A stretch of DNA of 64,000 nt, taken from NCBI RefSeq assembly GCF_031195445.1, contig NZ_CP133480.1, positions 3,526,501 to 3,590,500 on the forward strand. The letters run 5' to 3'. A program made the translations under genes and the position numbers. Shown here in pieces: positions 14,733 to 23,619 of the stretch (position 1 is its first letter; the number at the start of each line of letters is the position of its first letter). The notes under the pieces are model-generated. The model was not told the DNA's origin. It saw only the letters and a list, made by a program, of their open reading frames with translations, and did no database searches. The DNA is from Acuticoccus sp. MNP-M23 (GTDB lineage: Bacteria; Pseudomonadota; Alphaproteobacteria; Rhizobiales; Amorphaceae).

Positions 14733-15647
14733 TCACGCCGCCGCAGCGTCCGGCAGAAGCGCGCGCATCGATGCGTCGGCGAGGCGCTGGACGTCGCGGT
14801 AGCGTTCGCGGCCGCGGCGTACGATGAGCTGCAACTGCCGCCCTTCGCCGGCCGGCTCCAGAAGCGCGGTGTGAAGCCCCGCCATCGCCGCGTGGTTCTC
14901 CCGCACAAACGGCTCGGGCATGATCGTCTGCCCCATGCCCGAGCGCACCAGCGACAGCAACGTCGCGAACGAGGACGGGCCGATCCGCGTCGTCAGCGCT
15001 TCGAGGTCACGGGCGCGGGCACGCCGGATTGCCTCGCTCACCACCTCGCGAAAGCAGTGCCCCTCCTGCATCAGAAGGAGCGGCCCGGTGAGGTCGTCGA
15101 CGGTGGCAGGCGAGGGCAGCGGCGCGGTGGAGACCGCCACCAGCCGCTCTTCGGCCAGCGGCAGCGCAACGAGCGATTGCACGCGCGGCAGCGTTGCGGT
15201 GATGGCAAAGTCCAGGCTGTCGCCGCCCACGGCAAGCTCCAGCGCGTCGGTCTTGTCCTCCACAAAGTCGATGTTGGAGTCTTCGTTGAGTGCGGCCAGC
15301 ATCCCGAGAAAGCGCGGCGCGAAATAGGGCGCAATGGTCGGCAGCACGCCGAAGCGCACCGGGCGGCCGAGCAGAATGCCGTCGCCGGACGTGGTGCGCT
15401 GCACGCGGTAAAACGAATCCATGATTTCGCGCGCGGCGGACAACACCTCCGAACCCTCGGCGGTGACGGTGGCCGCCCCATGGCGCCGCTCCACCAGCGT
15501 CAGTCCGAGCAGCTCCTCCATCCGCCTCAGCTGGGCCGACAGGGTGGGCTGGGAGATGCCACACGCCTCCGCCGCACGCGAAAAACTCCCATGTTCGGCA
15601 ATCGCGATAAAATACTCCAGATCGCGAAAGCGCAGCAGCTTCATCAT
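14733..15647 (-). CDS. LysR-family transcriptional regulator
   Basis: A 304-residue LysR regulator. The N-terminal winged helix is RDLEYFIAIAEHGSFSRAAE then ACGISQPTLSAQLRRMEELLG (about residues 8-65), the OxyR-like version of the motif. The C-terminal co-inducer domain starts near residue 95. The start at 15647 (MMKLLRF) has AAGGATG about 8 bases upstream. The gene is divergent from the VOC-protein gene at 15782, which is therefore the most likely target, as LysR regulators commonly control the neighbouring divergent gene. No cysteine pair diagnostic of a true peroxide sensor was confirmed, so the OxyR label is not used. Confidence 0.9.
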   Translation of the reverse strand: MMKLLRFRDLEYFIAIAEHGSFSRAAEACGISQPTLSAQLRRMEELLGLTLVERRHGAATVTAEGSEVLSAAREIMDSFYRVQRTTSGDGILLGRPVRFGVLPTIAPYFAPRFLGMLAALNEDSNIDFVEDKTDALELAVGGDSLDFAITATLPRVQSLVALPLAEERLVAVSTAPLPSPATVDDLTGPLLLMQEGHCFREVVSEAIRRARARDLEALTTRIGPSSFATLLSLVRSGMGQTIMPEPFVRENHAAMAGLHTALLEPAGEGRQLQLIVRRGRERYRDVQRLADASMRALLPDAAAA

Positions 15648-15781
15648 GGGCCGTCATCCTTGATCGATCGGGCATACATAGGTGCTTCGGCCAGAACGCT
15701 GAACCTTTCAAGGCGGCTGAATTTAAGGCAGGCTGTGTGGGAGCGGCCCGGCGCGGGGCGGCGTTTCAGGGAAACGGTCAA

Positions 15782-16162
15782 ATGAGTCACGGAACAGTGT
15801 GCTGGTCGGAGTGTGTCACGCGGGACGTTGCGGCCACCAAGGCTCACTACGGCGCCGTCTGCGGGTGGACCTTCACCGACCAGCCGATGGACGGCTTTAC
15901 CTACACCATGGCCATGCTGGGAGACGTTCCGGTCTGCGGGATCATGGACCTTGCGGCTCTGGACAGCCCCGGCGTCGAGCCGCACTGGATGACGTACCTC
16001 GCGGTGGACGACATCGAAGCCGCGGTCGCAGCGTCGGACCGGACCGGCGGGCGCACCATCCGTCCCCCGTTCGAGGTGGCCGGTGTCGGGCAGTTCGCGA
16101 TTGTGCAGGAGCCGGGCGGTGCGGTCGCTGGTCTGCTGCAACCCGCCGCCGAACTCGGCTGA
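15782..16162 (+). CDS. VOC (glyoxalase/bleomycin-resistance fold) family protein
   Basis: A 126-residue single VOC-fold protein beginning MSHGTVCWSECVTRDVAATK, in the glyoxalase/bleomycin resistance superfamily of small metal-dependent enzymes and binding proteins. The beta-alpha-beta-beta-beta pattern is readable: FYxxVxGW-like (HYGAVCGWTF), then DDIEAAVAASDRTGGRTIRP and IVQEPGGAVAGLLQP. The start at 15782 has AGGGAAAC upstream; an upstream in-frame start at 15737 is weaker. The divergent LysR gene probably regulates it. Its stop is 7 bases from the end of the convergent mgtE. The exact reaction is unknown. Confidence 0.83.
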   Translation: MSHGTVCWSECVTRDVAATKAHYGAVCGWTFTDQPMDGFTYTMAMLGDVPVCGIMDLAALDSPGVEPHWMTYLAVDDIEAAVAASDRTGGRTIRPPFEVAGVGQFAIVQEPGGAVAGLLQPAAELG

Positions 16163-16169
16163 GCGGTCG

Positions 16170-17549
16170 TCAGGCCAGCGCGAACCACCACTGCGCAATG
16201 GCGAGAAAGGCGAAGAAGCCGATCACGTCCGTCAGCGTGGTGAGGAACACCGAGGAGGCGACGGCGGGGTCGGCCCCCAGCTTGTCCAGCAGCATCGGCA
16301 GCGCGGCGCCGAACATCCCCGCGCAGATGATGTTGAAGACGATGGCAACCGCAATCACCACCCCGAGGTCGATGCTGCCGAACCACGCAAACGCGACAAT
16401 TCCGACGCAGACCGCAACGGCGGTGCCGTTCATCATCGCCACCAGAATTTCCCGGCCGATCACCTTCAGCACGTTGCGCTTGTTGATCTGCCGCTGGGAG
16501 ATGGCGCGCACGGTCACCGTCATTGCCTGAATGCCGGCGTTGCCCCCCAGCGCCGTCACCACCGGCATCAGGATCGCAAGCGCCACCATGGCCGAGATGG
16601 TGGCATCGAACAGCGCAATGACTCCCGACGCCAGGAACGCCGTGACCATGTTGATCATCAGCCACGGGATGCGGGTCCTGGCGACGTAGAAGGGGGTATC
16701 GGAAAGCTCGGCGTCACCGGCACCGGCCAGCGCGCGGATGTCCTCGTCCGCTTCCTGCTCGATGACGTCGACAATATCGTCGATGGTGAGCATGCCGACG
16801 AGGCGGTCGGCCTCGTCCACCACGGCGGCGGAGAGGAGGTTGTAGCGCTGGAAGATGCGCGCGGCCTCTTCCTGGTCCTCCTCCGCCTTGATGGTCCGCG
16901 GCTCGTCATCCATGATCTCGGTGATCTTCACCGGGCGCCGGGTGCGCAGCAGGCGGTCGAGCGCCACGGTGCCCATCAGCCGGAAGGTGGCATCGACGAC
17001 GAAGATCTGGGTGAAATTGTCGGGCAGGTCCTCTTCTTCGCGCAGCGCGTCGATCACCTGGCCCACCGTCCAGAAGGGCGGCATCGCCACAAAGTCCGTC
17101 TGCATCCGCCGGCCGGCGGTTTCCTCCGGAAAGTCGAGCGAGCGCTTGAGGCGGTGGCGCATCGCAAAGGGCAGCTGCGCCAGGATCGCCTCGGACTGCT
17201 CGTCCTCGAGATCTTCCAGAATGTAGACCGCGTCGTCCGAATCCAGCTCGGCGATACCCTCGGCGACAGCCTTGGGTTCCAGCTCCGACAGGATCTGGTT
17301 GCGCGCCGCATCTTCAAGCTCGGTGAGGGCGGTGAAGTCGAACGCATCGCCAAGGAGCCGCACGAACTCCACCCGCAGGTCGACGCCGAGGCGGGAGATG
17401 AGCTCAGCCACATCCGACTCGTGGAAGTCAGCCACGAGCGTTTTCAGCGTCTCAGCGTCGCCATTCTCGACGAGCGCGGACACTTCAGCGACGACAGCGT
17501 CGTCGATTTCATCCTCTGTCTGCTCGGCGCGGTCGGCGACGTCGGCCAT
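16170..17549 (-). CDS. mgtE: Magnesium transporter MgtE
   Basis: A 459-residue magnesium channel. The N-terminal acidic MgtE domain (about residues 30-135) is followed by two CBS domains (about 140-265, with PDNFTQIFVVDATFRLMGTV and ILDEPRTIKAE-like stretches). A five-helix membrane domain (about 290-459) contains GVIALF, VALAILMPVVTALGGNAGIQ and ends LAIAQWWFALA. The Asn-Ala-Gly sequence in the last part belongs to the channel region of the family. Length and domain order are normal. No known Mg-sensing riboswitch was recognised in the 150 bases upstream. Confidence 0.93.
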   Translation of the reverse strand: MADVADRAEQTEDEIDDAVVAEVSALVENGDAETLKTLVADFHESDVAELISRLGVDLRVEFVRLLGDAFDFTALTELEDAARNQILSELEPKAVAEGIAELDSDDAVYILEDLEDEQSEAILAQLPFAMRHRLKRSLDFPEETAGRRMQTDFVAMPPFWTVGQVIDALREEEDLPDNFTQIFVVDATFRLMGTVALDRLLRTRRPVKITEIMDDEPRTIKAEEDQEEAARIFQRYNLLSAAVVDEADRLVGMLTIDDIVDVIEQEADEDIRALAGAGDAELSDTPFYVARTRIPWLMINMVTAFLASGVIALFDATISAMVALAILMPVVTALGGNAGIQAMTVTVRAISQRQINKRNVLKVIGREILVAMMNGTAVAVCVGIVAFAWFGSIDLGVVIAVAIVFNIICAGMFGAALPMLLDKLGADPAVASSVFLTTLTDVIGFFAFLAIAQWWFALA

Positions 17550-17700
17550 CAGCGGTCCTTCCTTCGCGGCGCAACGGACGCCAGCGGGTTAACGCAAAGA
17601 GGTGAGCGGAGCGTGACGGCGCCGAACGGCAGGGCTGCGCGCGTCTTTACCATCGTTGCCGTCATGGGCAAACTAAGGCGGGCACATCATAAGGCGAGAC

Positions 17701-19098
17701 GTGGCAATGAGCTATCGCGCAACGGTCGCTGGCGAGCGGCACAATTTTGACGGTCTGGCCGCGTTGATGGCGAAGGCGACGCCCCAGCGCTCCGGCGATG
17801 CGCTGGCCGGGGTCGCGGCGGAAAGCGAGCAGCAGCGCGCCGCAGCCCAGATCGCGCTGGCCGACGTGCCCCTCGCCACGTTCCTGACGGAGGCCGTCGT
17901 CCCCTACGAAGACGACGACGTGACGCGCCTCATCATCGACACCCATGATTCCGGGGCGTTTGCGCCCGTGGCCGGCCTCACGGTGGGCGGCCTGCGCGAC
18001 CATCTCCTGTCCGACGCGGTGGACACCGCAACGCTTGCCGCGCTGGCACCGGGGCTGACGCCGGAAATGGTGGCCGCCGTGGCCAAGATCAGCCGCAATC
18101 AGGACCTCATCCTCGCCGCCAGAAAGGTGGAGGTGACCACGGCCTTCAGGGACACCATCGGCCTCAGGGGCCGGCTGTCGACCCGCATCCAGCCCAACCA
18201 CCCGAACGACGATCCGGGCGGGGTCGCAGCGTCCACGCTGGACGGGCTGATGTATGCCGGCGGCGATGCGGTGATCGGCGTCAACCCGGCGTCCGACAAC
18301 ACCGCCGCTGTCGCGGGCCTCCTCAAACTGCTCGACGAGATCATCAACACCTACGCGATTCCCACCCAGTCCTGCGTTCTGTCTCACGTCACCACCACCA
18401 TTGCTGCAATCGAGGCGGGGGCACCGGTGGATCTGGTGTTCCAGTCCATTGCCGGGACGGAGGCGGCCAACCGCAGCTTCGGGTTCGGGCTGGAGACCTT
18501 GCGCGAGGGGCGGGAGGCGGCGCTGTCGCTGAATCGCGGCACGGTGGGCAACAACGTCATGTATTTTGAAACGGGGCAGGGGTCGTGCCTGTCCGCGAAC
18601 GCGCACCACGGCGTCGACCAGCAGACGCTGGAGGCGCGGGCCTATGCGGTGGCGCGCGCCTACGATCCGCTTCTGGTCAACACCGTGGTCGGCTTCATCG
18701 GGCCGGAATATCTGTACGACGGTCGCGAGATCATCCGGGCGGGTCTTGAAGATCATTTCTGCGGCAAGATCCTCGGCGTGCCGATGGGGTGTGACGTCTG
18801 CTACACCAACCACGCCGAGGCCGACCAGAACGACATGGACACGCTGATGACCGTTCTGGGCGCTGCCGGCGTCACGTTCATCATGGGCATTCCGGGGTCG
18901 GACGACATCATGCTGAACTACCAGACCACCTCGTTCCACGATGCACTTTACCTTCGCCGCGCGCTTGGCCTGCGCCCTGCACCCGAGTTCGAGACATGGC
19001 TGGAGGAGGCGGGGATCATGCGCGGGGACGGTGCGTTCAGGCTGACGGACGGGCGCCAGGGCGCCTTTGCGCGGGCCATCGAGCAGGCGGCCGCCTGA
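17701..19098 (+). CDS. eutB: Ethanolamine ammonia-lyase large subunit
   Basis: A 465-residue large subunit of the cobalamin-dependent ethanolamine ammonia-lyase, which converts ethanolamine to acetaldehyde and ammonia. Conserved segments include RSGDALAGVAAES, VPYEDDDVTRLIIDTHD, RIQPNHPNDDPGGV, FETGQGSCLSANAHHG and MGCDVCYTNHAEADQNDMD. The start could be GTG at 17701 (AAGG six bases upstream) or ATG at 17707; they differ by two residues. eutC follows 4 bases after its stop. There are no genes for the EutA reactivase, acetaldehyde dehydrogenase or microcompartment shell nearby. It therefore looks like a free-standing lyase used for nitrogen rather than compartmentalised catabolism. Confidence 0.96.
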   Translation: MAMSYRATVAGERHNFDGLAALMAKATPQRSGDALAGVAAESEQQRAAAQIALADVPLATFLTEAVVPYEDDDVTRLIIDTHDSGAFAPVAGLTVGGLRDHLLSDAVDTATLAALAPGLTPEMVAAVAKISRNQDLILAARKVEVTTAFRDTIGLRGRLSTRIQPNHPNDDPGGVAASTLDGLMYAGGDAVIGVNPASDNTAAVAGLLKLLDEIINTYAIPTQSCVLSHVTTTIAAIEAGAPVDLVFQSIAGTEAANRSFGFGLETLREGREAALSLNRGTVGNNVMYFETGQGSCLSANAHHGVDQQTLEARAYAVARAYDPLLVNTVVGFIGPEYLYDGREIIRAGLEDHFCGKILGVPMGCDVCYTNHAEADQNDMDTLMTVLGAAGVTFIMGIPGSDDIMLNYQTTSFHDALYLRRALGLRPAPEFETWLEEAGIMRGDGAFRLTDGRQGAFARAIEQAAA

Positions 19099-19102
19099 GC
19101 CT

Positions 19103-19879
19103 ATGAGCGAGCCCGATGCCTGGCGGACCCTTCGCCGTTTCACCGCTGCACGGATCGGCCTTGGCCGCACCGGCGTGTCGCTTCCCACCGACCGGGCGCT
19201 GGAGTTCCAGGCCGCCCACGCCGCCGCCCGCACAGCGGTTCACGAGGCGCTGGATGCGGACGCATTGGCCGAGGCGCTGGCGGAGAGCTTCCCCGGCGTT
19301 GCAGCCGTGACCACCGAGGCGCCGGACCGGACCACCTACCTCAAGCGGCCGGACCTTGGCCGCAAGCTGAGCGCGGCGGGCAGGGCGAGCCTCGCCCCCG
19401 CGCCGTGCAATGTCGCGGTGGTGATCTGCGACGGCCTGTCCGCCCGCGCCGTCTCCGCGCACGCCGCGCCGCTCCTCGCCGATCTCCTGCCGCGGTTTTC
19501 GGCGGATGGCATCACGGTCGGCCCGCTCACCATCGTCACCGAGGGGCGCGTTGCGGTGGGCGATGCGGTCGGCGCGGCCTTGGGGGCGGATCTGGTGCTG
19601 ATGCTGATCGGCGAGCGGCCGGGACTTTCGGCCAGCGACAGCCTCGGCATCTACATCACTCACGGGCCGCGGCCCGGTCGCTCCGATGCGGAGCGCAATT
19701 GCATCTCCAACGTGCGGCCGGAGGGGCTCGCCTATCCACAGGCCGCCTACCGCGCGCACTATCTCGTCAGCGAGGCGCTGTCCCGCGGCCATTCGGGCGT
19801 GGCGCTGAAGGACGACACTGTATCGCCCGATGCAATCGGCGGTGGCTCCGCGGCATTTCTCCTCTCCAAGACAAGCTGA
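19103..19879 (+). CDS. eutC: Ethanolamine ammonia-lyase small subunit
   Basis: A 258-residue small subunit that, with EutB, binds adenosylcobalamin. Typical segments are RIGLGRTGVSLPTDRALEFQ, then AHAAARTAVHEALD, VVICDGLSARAV, LIGERPGLSASDSLGIYITH and the C-terminal RNCISNVRPEGLAY. It begins 4 bases after eutB, so the two form a bicistronic unit. Length is near the family norm, without the long N-terminal extension of enteric EutC. No other eut genes follow; a secreted cupredoxin gene lies next on the same strand. Confidence 0.95.
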   Translation: MSEPDAWRTLRRFTAARIGLGRTGVSLPTDRALEFQAAHAAARTAVHEALDADALAEALAESFPGVAAVTTEAPDRTTYLKRPDLGRKLSAAGRASLAPAPCNVAVVICDGLSARAVSAHAAPLLADLLPRFSADGITVGPLTIVTEGRVAVGDAVGAALGADLVLMLIGERPGLSASDSLGIYITHGPRPGRSDAERNCISNVRPEGLAYPQAAYRAHYLVSEALSRGHSGVALKDDTVSPDAIGGGSAAFLLSKTS

Positions 19880-19984
19880 TTTCGGGTCGTTGCCTCCCGG
19901 CTTCTGAATTGACCGAGGTCGGACGGAAAGTGACTGCATCCCGTGCTATCCTGCGGTGGCAATTAACAACGGGAGAACTTGAAA

Positions 19985-20311
19985 ATGCGTGCCATCATTA
20001 TTGCAGCTGTTGGAACGATGTTTGTGGGCAGTGCGGCACTTGCAGCCGATTCCCATAAAATCGTGCTCGAAGCAGGAAAAGCGTCCGTTTACAACATCGA
20101 AGCGCACGTCGGAGATACTATCGAGATCACGCACGAGGACGAAACCGACGCCAAACACGACCTCTATGCCACTGACGAAGCGCATACTTTCGATCTGACC
20201 GGAATGCAGCATGGCGACCATTACGACTTCAAGGTCGTGGAGCCGGGAACTTTCGTGATTCACTGCCACGCGATGGAAGAGATGAAAATCACGGTGAACG
20301 TACAGGAATGA
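19985..20311 (+). CDS. Small secreted cupredoxin-like protein
   Basis: A 108-residue protein with a clear signal peptide (MRAIIIAAVGTMFVGSAALA, cleavage before ADSHK). The 88-residue mature part is cupredoxin-like, with KHDLYATDEAHTF and the C-terminal copper-loop segment FVIHCHAMEEMKITVNVQE. His, Cys, His and Met are all near the end of the fold, but their spacing does not match plastocyanin (CxxHxxxxM) or amicyanin exactly; it resembles the HCH segment of multicopper oxidases. The ATG at 19985 has GGGAGA nine bases upstream; the TTG six bases earlier is less likely. It is probably a periplasmic copper or electron carrier, but its partner is not in the window. Confidence 0.75.
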   Translation: MRAIIIAAVGTMFVGSAALAADSHKIVLEAGKASVYNIEAHVGDTIEITHEDETDAKHDLYATDEAHTFDLTGMQHGDHYDFKVVEPGTFVIHCHAMEEMKITVNVQE

Positions 20312-20352
20312 ATGCACGCGTCGCTGGACAGCGGCGCGGAAGTTTGCAAACT

Positions 20353-20361
20353 GGTCTGACC
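20353..20361 (+). promoter_or_regulatory. Putative GntR-type operator
   Basis: The palindrome GGTCTGACC lies 19 bases before the GTG start of the GntR regulator gene. Sites of the form GGTC-n-GACC or GT-n-AC are typical of the FadR subgroup, so autoregulation of this operon is plausible but unproven. Confidence 0.45.
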
Positions 20362-20380
20362 TCTTGAGGGAAGGGCCTTT

Positions 20381-21103
20381 GTGGCAAGCAGAGCGTTGGG
20401 CGAGCGGGACGGCAGCATCACGGCGCTGAGGGATTTCCTCGCAGCGTCGGACCTTGCCGTCGGTGCGCAGCTCCCCGGCGAGCGGCGCCTCATGGCCGAG
20501 CTTTCCGTCGGCCGCTCTTCGCTGCGCGAGGCCATCGGGCGGCTGGCCGCGGTCGGCGTTCTCGAAGTCCGGCACGGCAGCGGGACGTACCTGCGCCGGC
20601 CGATCACCCAGCACACCCTCGTCATGCCGCTCGCCATCGAGGCAGAGCGCGACGATTTCCTGCGCCTCGTGGAAGTCCGCCGCGGGCTGGAGGCGGAGGC
20701 TGCGGCGCTGGCCTCGGAGCGGGCGAGCGCGTCCACCATCGCCGGCATCGAGGACAAGCTGACGACCATGGAAGCCGCGTTCCATGCGCAGGGGACGGCG
20801 GGGCCCGAAGACCTTGCCTTCCACCTCTCCATCTACGCGGCCAGCGGAAACCCGCTGTTCGGCCAGTTTCTGGAGCTGATGCGCGGCGCGCTGGACGAGC
20901 TTTTTGCAAAGCCGTTCAACCGCGAGGACTTTGCCCGCCGCTCCTTCCCCATGCACCGCACCCTGTTCGAGGCCATCGCAAGGCGCGATGCCGACGATGC
21001 GCGCCGCCAGACCCACCTCATCCTCGACATCGTGCGCGAGGATCTCATCGAGATGGCGCTGGTCGCCCTCCCGGACGCAAGCCGGCCGGAGGCCGCGCAA
21101 TGA
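20381..21103 (+). CDS. GntR (FadR-type) transcriptional regulator
   Basis: A 240-residue regulator. The winged helix is LAVGAQLPGERRLMAELSVG then RSSLREAIGRLAAVGVLEVR and HGSGTYL (about residues 25-75). The all-helical FCD domain that binds small-molecule ligands fills about residues 90-225. A GTG start is used, with GAGGGAAGGG upstream. Its TGA overlaps the ATG of the PLP enzyme gene (ATGA at 21100-21103), so it heads the operon and probably regulates it. A GGTCTGACC palindrome lies just upstream. The effector is likely the substrate or product of the imported compound. Confidence 0.9.
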   Translation: MASRALGERDGSITALRDFLAASDLAVGAQLPGERRLMAELSVGRSSLREAIGRLAAVGVLEVRHGSGTYLRRPITQHTLVMPLAIEAERDDFLRLVEVRRGLEAEAAALASERASASTIAGIEDKLTTMEAAFHAQGTAGPEDLAFHLSIYAASGNPLFGQFLELMRGALDELFAKPFNREDFARRSFPMHRTLFEAIARRDADDARRQTHLILDIVREDLIEMALVALPDASRPEAAQ

Positions 21104-22320
21104 ACGACATGAACCCCACCAACCCCCGCCAGACCCGGCCCAACATGGCCCGTGCGCAGGAGATCGTCGCCCACGACGACACCCACCTCGAAAATGCCGT
21201 GGTCCCGCCGCTCTTCCAGACCTCGCTGTTCACCTTCCCCAACGTCGACGCGATGATGGCGACCTACGCCGGCAAGGCGCCGCGTCCGGTCTATTCGCGC
21301 GGGATGAACCCCACGGTGCGCGCCTTTGAAGAAAAGATCGCGGCGCTGGAGGGAGCGGAGGACGCGCTGGCGGCGGCGAGTGGCATGGCGGCGATCTCGT
21401 CCGCCGTCCTCTCCATCGTGCGGCCGGGGGACCGGCTCGTCAGCGTCACCCACGTCTACCCGGACGCCTACCGCTTCTTCGAGACGTTTCTCGACAATTT
21501 CGGCGTCAGCGTTTCGTACGTGGACGGGCGGGACGAGGGGGCCGTGGCCGAGGCCGTCCACGGCGCCAAGGTGCTTTACCTTGAAAGCCCCAACAGCTGG
21601 ATGATGGAAACCCACGACCTTGCCCGCCTTGCCGACATCGCAAGGGCGGCGGGTGCCGTGACCATCGCCGACAATTCGTGGGCAACCCCGGTGTTCCAGC
21701 GTCCGCTGGACCTAGGCGTCGACATGGTGGTCCACTCCGCCTCCAAATACATCTCCGGCCACAGCGATACGGTTGCGGGCGTCATTGCCGGGCCGACCGC
21801 GCGCATCAACAAGGTGCGCGGCGAGATCCTGCCTTATCTCGGCGCCAAGCTCGGACCGTTCGAGGCGTGGCTGCTCCTGCGCGGCCTGCGCACGCTGCCG
21901 ACCCGCCTTGCCGAGCATGAGCGCGCCGCCCTCACCATCGCGGAGCGGCTGGCAGCGCACCCTGCGGTCAGCCGTGTGCACCACCCGCGTCTGGCCGGGC
22001 CGCTGTCGCCGGGGCTGGAAGGCACATCCGGGCTCTTCTCCATCGAGCTGGAGGAGACCGTGGACATCAAGGCGTTCTGCGACGGGTTGCGGCTCTTCAA
22101 GCTCGGCGTGTCGTGGGGCGGGCACGAGAGCCTTGTGTGTCCGGCGCTTGTCACCCGCGTTCAGGTGGGCGGGCCGAACCCGACATTCGCCTTCGGCGTG
22201 CCGGAGCGGATGGTGCGCCTGCACATCGGCCTCGAAGGCACGGATGCGCTTTGGGCCGACCTGTCGCAGGCGCTCGAAGGCGCGACCATCACCCAATCAA
22301 CAAAAGGGGAGAGATCATGA
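21100..22320 (+). CDS. PLP-dependent trans-sulfuration enzyme family protein
   Basis: A 406-residue member of the Cys/Met metabolism PLP family (cystathionine gamma-synthase, beta-lyase, methionine gamma-lyase group). The PLP Lys216 is in SASKYISGHSD; Asp191 of the pyridine-nitrogen contact is in IADNSWATP; the N-terminal YSRGMNPTV loop and GMAAISSAV are also typical. All catalytic residues are present. The gene sits between a GntR regulator and the solute-binding protein of a sugar-type ABC importer, with 4-bp overlaps at both ends. It probably acts on the imported compound or a derivative; which reaction it performs cannot be told from the family alone. Confidence 0.9.
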   Translation: MNDMNPTNPRQTRPNMARAQEIVAHDDTHLENAVVPPLFQTSLFTFPNVDAMMATYAGKAPRPVYSRGMNPTVRAFEEKIAALEGAEDALAAASGMAAISSAVLSIVRPGDRLVSVTHVYPDAYRFFETFLDNFGVSVSYVDGRDEGAVAEAVHGAKVLYLESPNSWMMETHDLARLADIARAAGAVTIADNSWATPVFQRPLDLGVDMVVHSASKYISGHSDTVAGVIAGPTARINKVRGEILPYLGAKLGPFEAWLLLRGLRTLPTRLAEHERAALTIAERLAAHPAVSRVHHPRLAGPLSPGLEGTSGLFSIELEETVDIKAFCDGLRLFKLGVSWGGHESLVCPALVTRVQVGGPNPTFAFGVPERMVRLHIGLEGTDALWADLSQALEGATITQSTKGERS

Positions 22321-23582
22321 AATTTCTGACGCTTACCGCCGCAGCAGCGCTTGCGCTGGGCGCCGGCACCGCCGCAGTTTCGGCGCAGACGCTGGAGCTG
22401 GTGGAAGTCATCACCAGCCCGCAGCGCACCGAGACGCTGCAGACGATGGTGGACGAGTTCGAGGCAGCCAACCCCGGCGTGACGGTGGAAATCACCTCGC
22501 TGCCATGGGGCCAGGCGTTCGAGAAGTTCGCCACGATGGTGTCCGCCGGGCAGACCCCCGACGTGGTGGAAATGCCCGACCGCTGGCTCTCCCTTTACGC
22601 CAGCAACAACGCGCTGGAGAGCCTCGAACCCTACATCAAGGATTGGGACGCCGCCTCCGGCCTTAACGACCGGGCGCTTGAGTTCGCCCGCGCCTACGAC
22701 GACACCGCGTACATGCTGCCCTACGGCTTCTATCTGCGCGCAATGTTCTACAACAAGGAGCTGTTCGCGGAGGCCGGCGTCGACGGTCCGCCCAAGACGC
22801 TGGAAGAATTCCGCGCCGCCGCCGAGAAGGTTTCCGCACTCGATGGCAAGTACGGCTACTGCCTGCGCGGTGGCCCCGGCGGTCTTAACGGCTGGATGAT
22901 GTTCGGCGCCACCATGAACGGCGCGGACAACTACTTTGCCGAGGACGGCACCTCCAACCTCGACAGCGAGGGCTGGGTGAAGGGCATGAGTTTCCTGGCC
23001 GACCTCTACAAGGACAAGCTCGCCCCTGAGGATTCCATCAACTGGGGCTTCAACGAGATCGTCGGCGGCTTCTATTCCGGCACCTGCGCGATGCTGGACC
23101 AGGACCCCGATGCGCTGATCGCCATTGCCGAGCGGATGGACGGCGATGCCTTCGGTGTCGCGCCGTTCCCCAAGGGGCCGGACGGCAAGGCGTTCCCGAC
23201 CATCGGTTACGCCGGCTGGTCGATGTTCGCCGACAGCGAGGAAAAGGACCTCGCCTGGAAGCTGATCCAGCACCTTGAGAGCGAAGAGGCCAACATCACC
23301 TGGAACAAGCGGATCGGCGCGCTGCCGATCTACACGGCCGCCGAGAGCGACGAGTTCTATTCCGGCCCGCAGTTCGCCGGCTGGTTCGAGGAGCTGTCCG
23401 ACCCCGACGTCAGCCCGACCTCCATGCCCACCTACCTGCCGGAGTTCGCGTTCTTTGCCGACTCCATCGTACCGCGCACCAGCCAGGAGGCTCTGCTTGG
23501 CCGCCGCACGGTCGAGGACATGGCGAAGGAGTGGGCCGAGACGCTCACCAAGTCGCAGCAGCAGTACCAGTCGTCGAAGTAA
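22317..23582 (+). CDS. ABC transporter solute-binding protein, sugar type
   Basis: A 421-residue periplasmic binding protein with a signal peptide (MKFLTLTAAAALALGAGTAA, cleavage before QTLELVE). It belongs to the MalE/UgpB-like extracellular solute-binding family: EFEAANPGVTVEITSLPWGQ, VVEMPDRWL, LPYGFYLRAMFYNKELF, and WKLIQHLESEEANITW. The ATG overlaps the TGA of the PLP enzyme gene. It delivers substrate to the two permeases and the ATPase encoded next. Carbohydrates or related polyols are the usual ligands of the family; nothing in the sequence fixes the ligand. Confidence 0.92.
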   Translation: MKFLTLTAAAALALGAGTAAVSAQTLELVEVITSPQRTETLQTMVDEFEAANPGVTVEITSLPWGQAFEKFATMVSAGQTPDVVEMPDRWLSLYASNNALESLEPYIKDWDAASGLNDRALEFARAYDDTAYMLPYGFYLRAMFYNKELFAEAGVDGPPKTLEEFRAAAEKVSALDGKYGYCLRGGPGGLNGWMMFGATMNGADNYFAEDGTSNLDSEGWVKGMSFLADLYKDKLAPEDSINWGFNEIVGGFYSGTCAMLDQDPDALIAIAERMDGDAFGVAPFPKGPDGKAFPTIGYAGWSMFADSEEKDLAWKLIQHLESEEANITWNKRIGALPIYTAAESDEFYSGPQFAGWFEELSDPDVSPTSMPTYLPEFAFFADSIVPRTSQEALLGRRTVEDMAKEWAETLTKSQQQYQSSK

Positions 23583-23619
23583 GGACTGACATGACCATCG
23601 CCACGATGAGGCGGCGGCG

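Noticed and set aside
14554-14802. A short frame between the tautomerase and LysR genes
   Set aside because: It overlaps the end of the LysR gene on the opposite strand and has no ribosome site or pattern.
17550-17700. A magnesium riboswitch in front of mgtE
   Set aside because: No known M-box or similar conserved core was recognisable in this leader.
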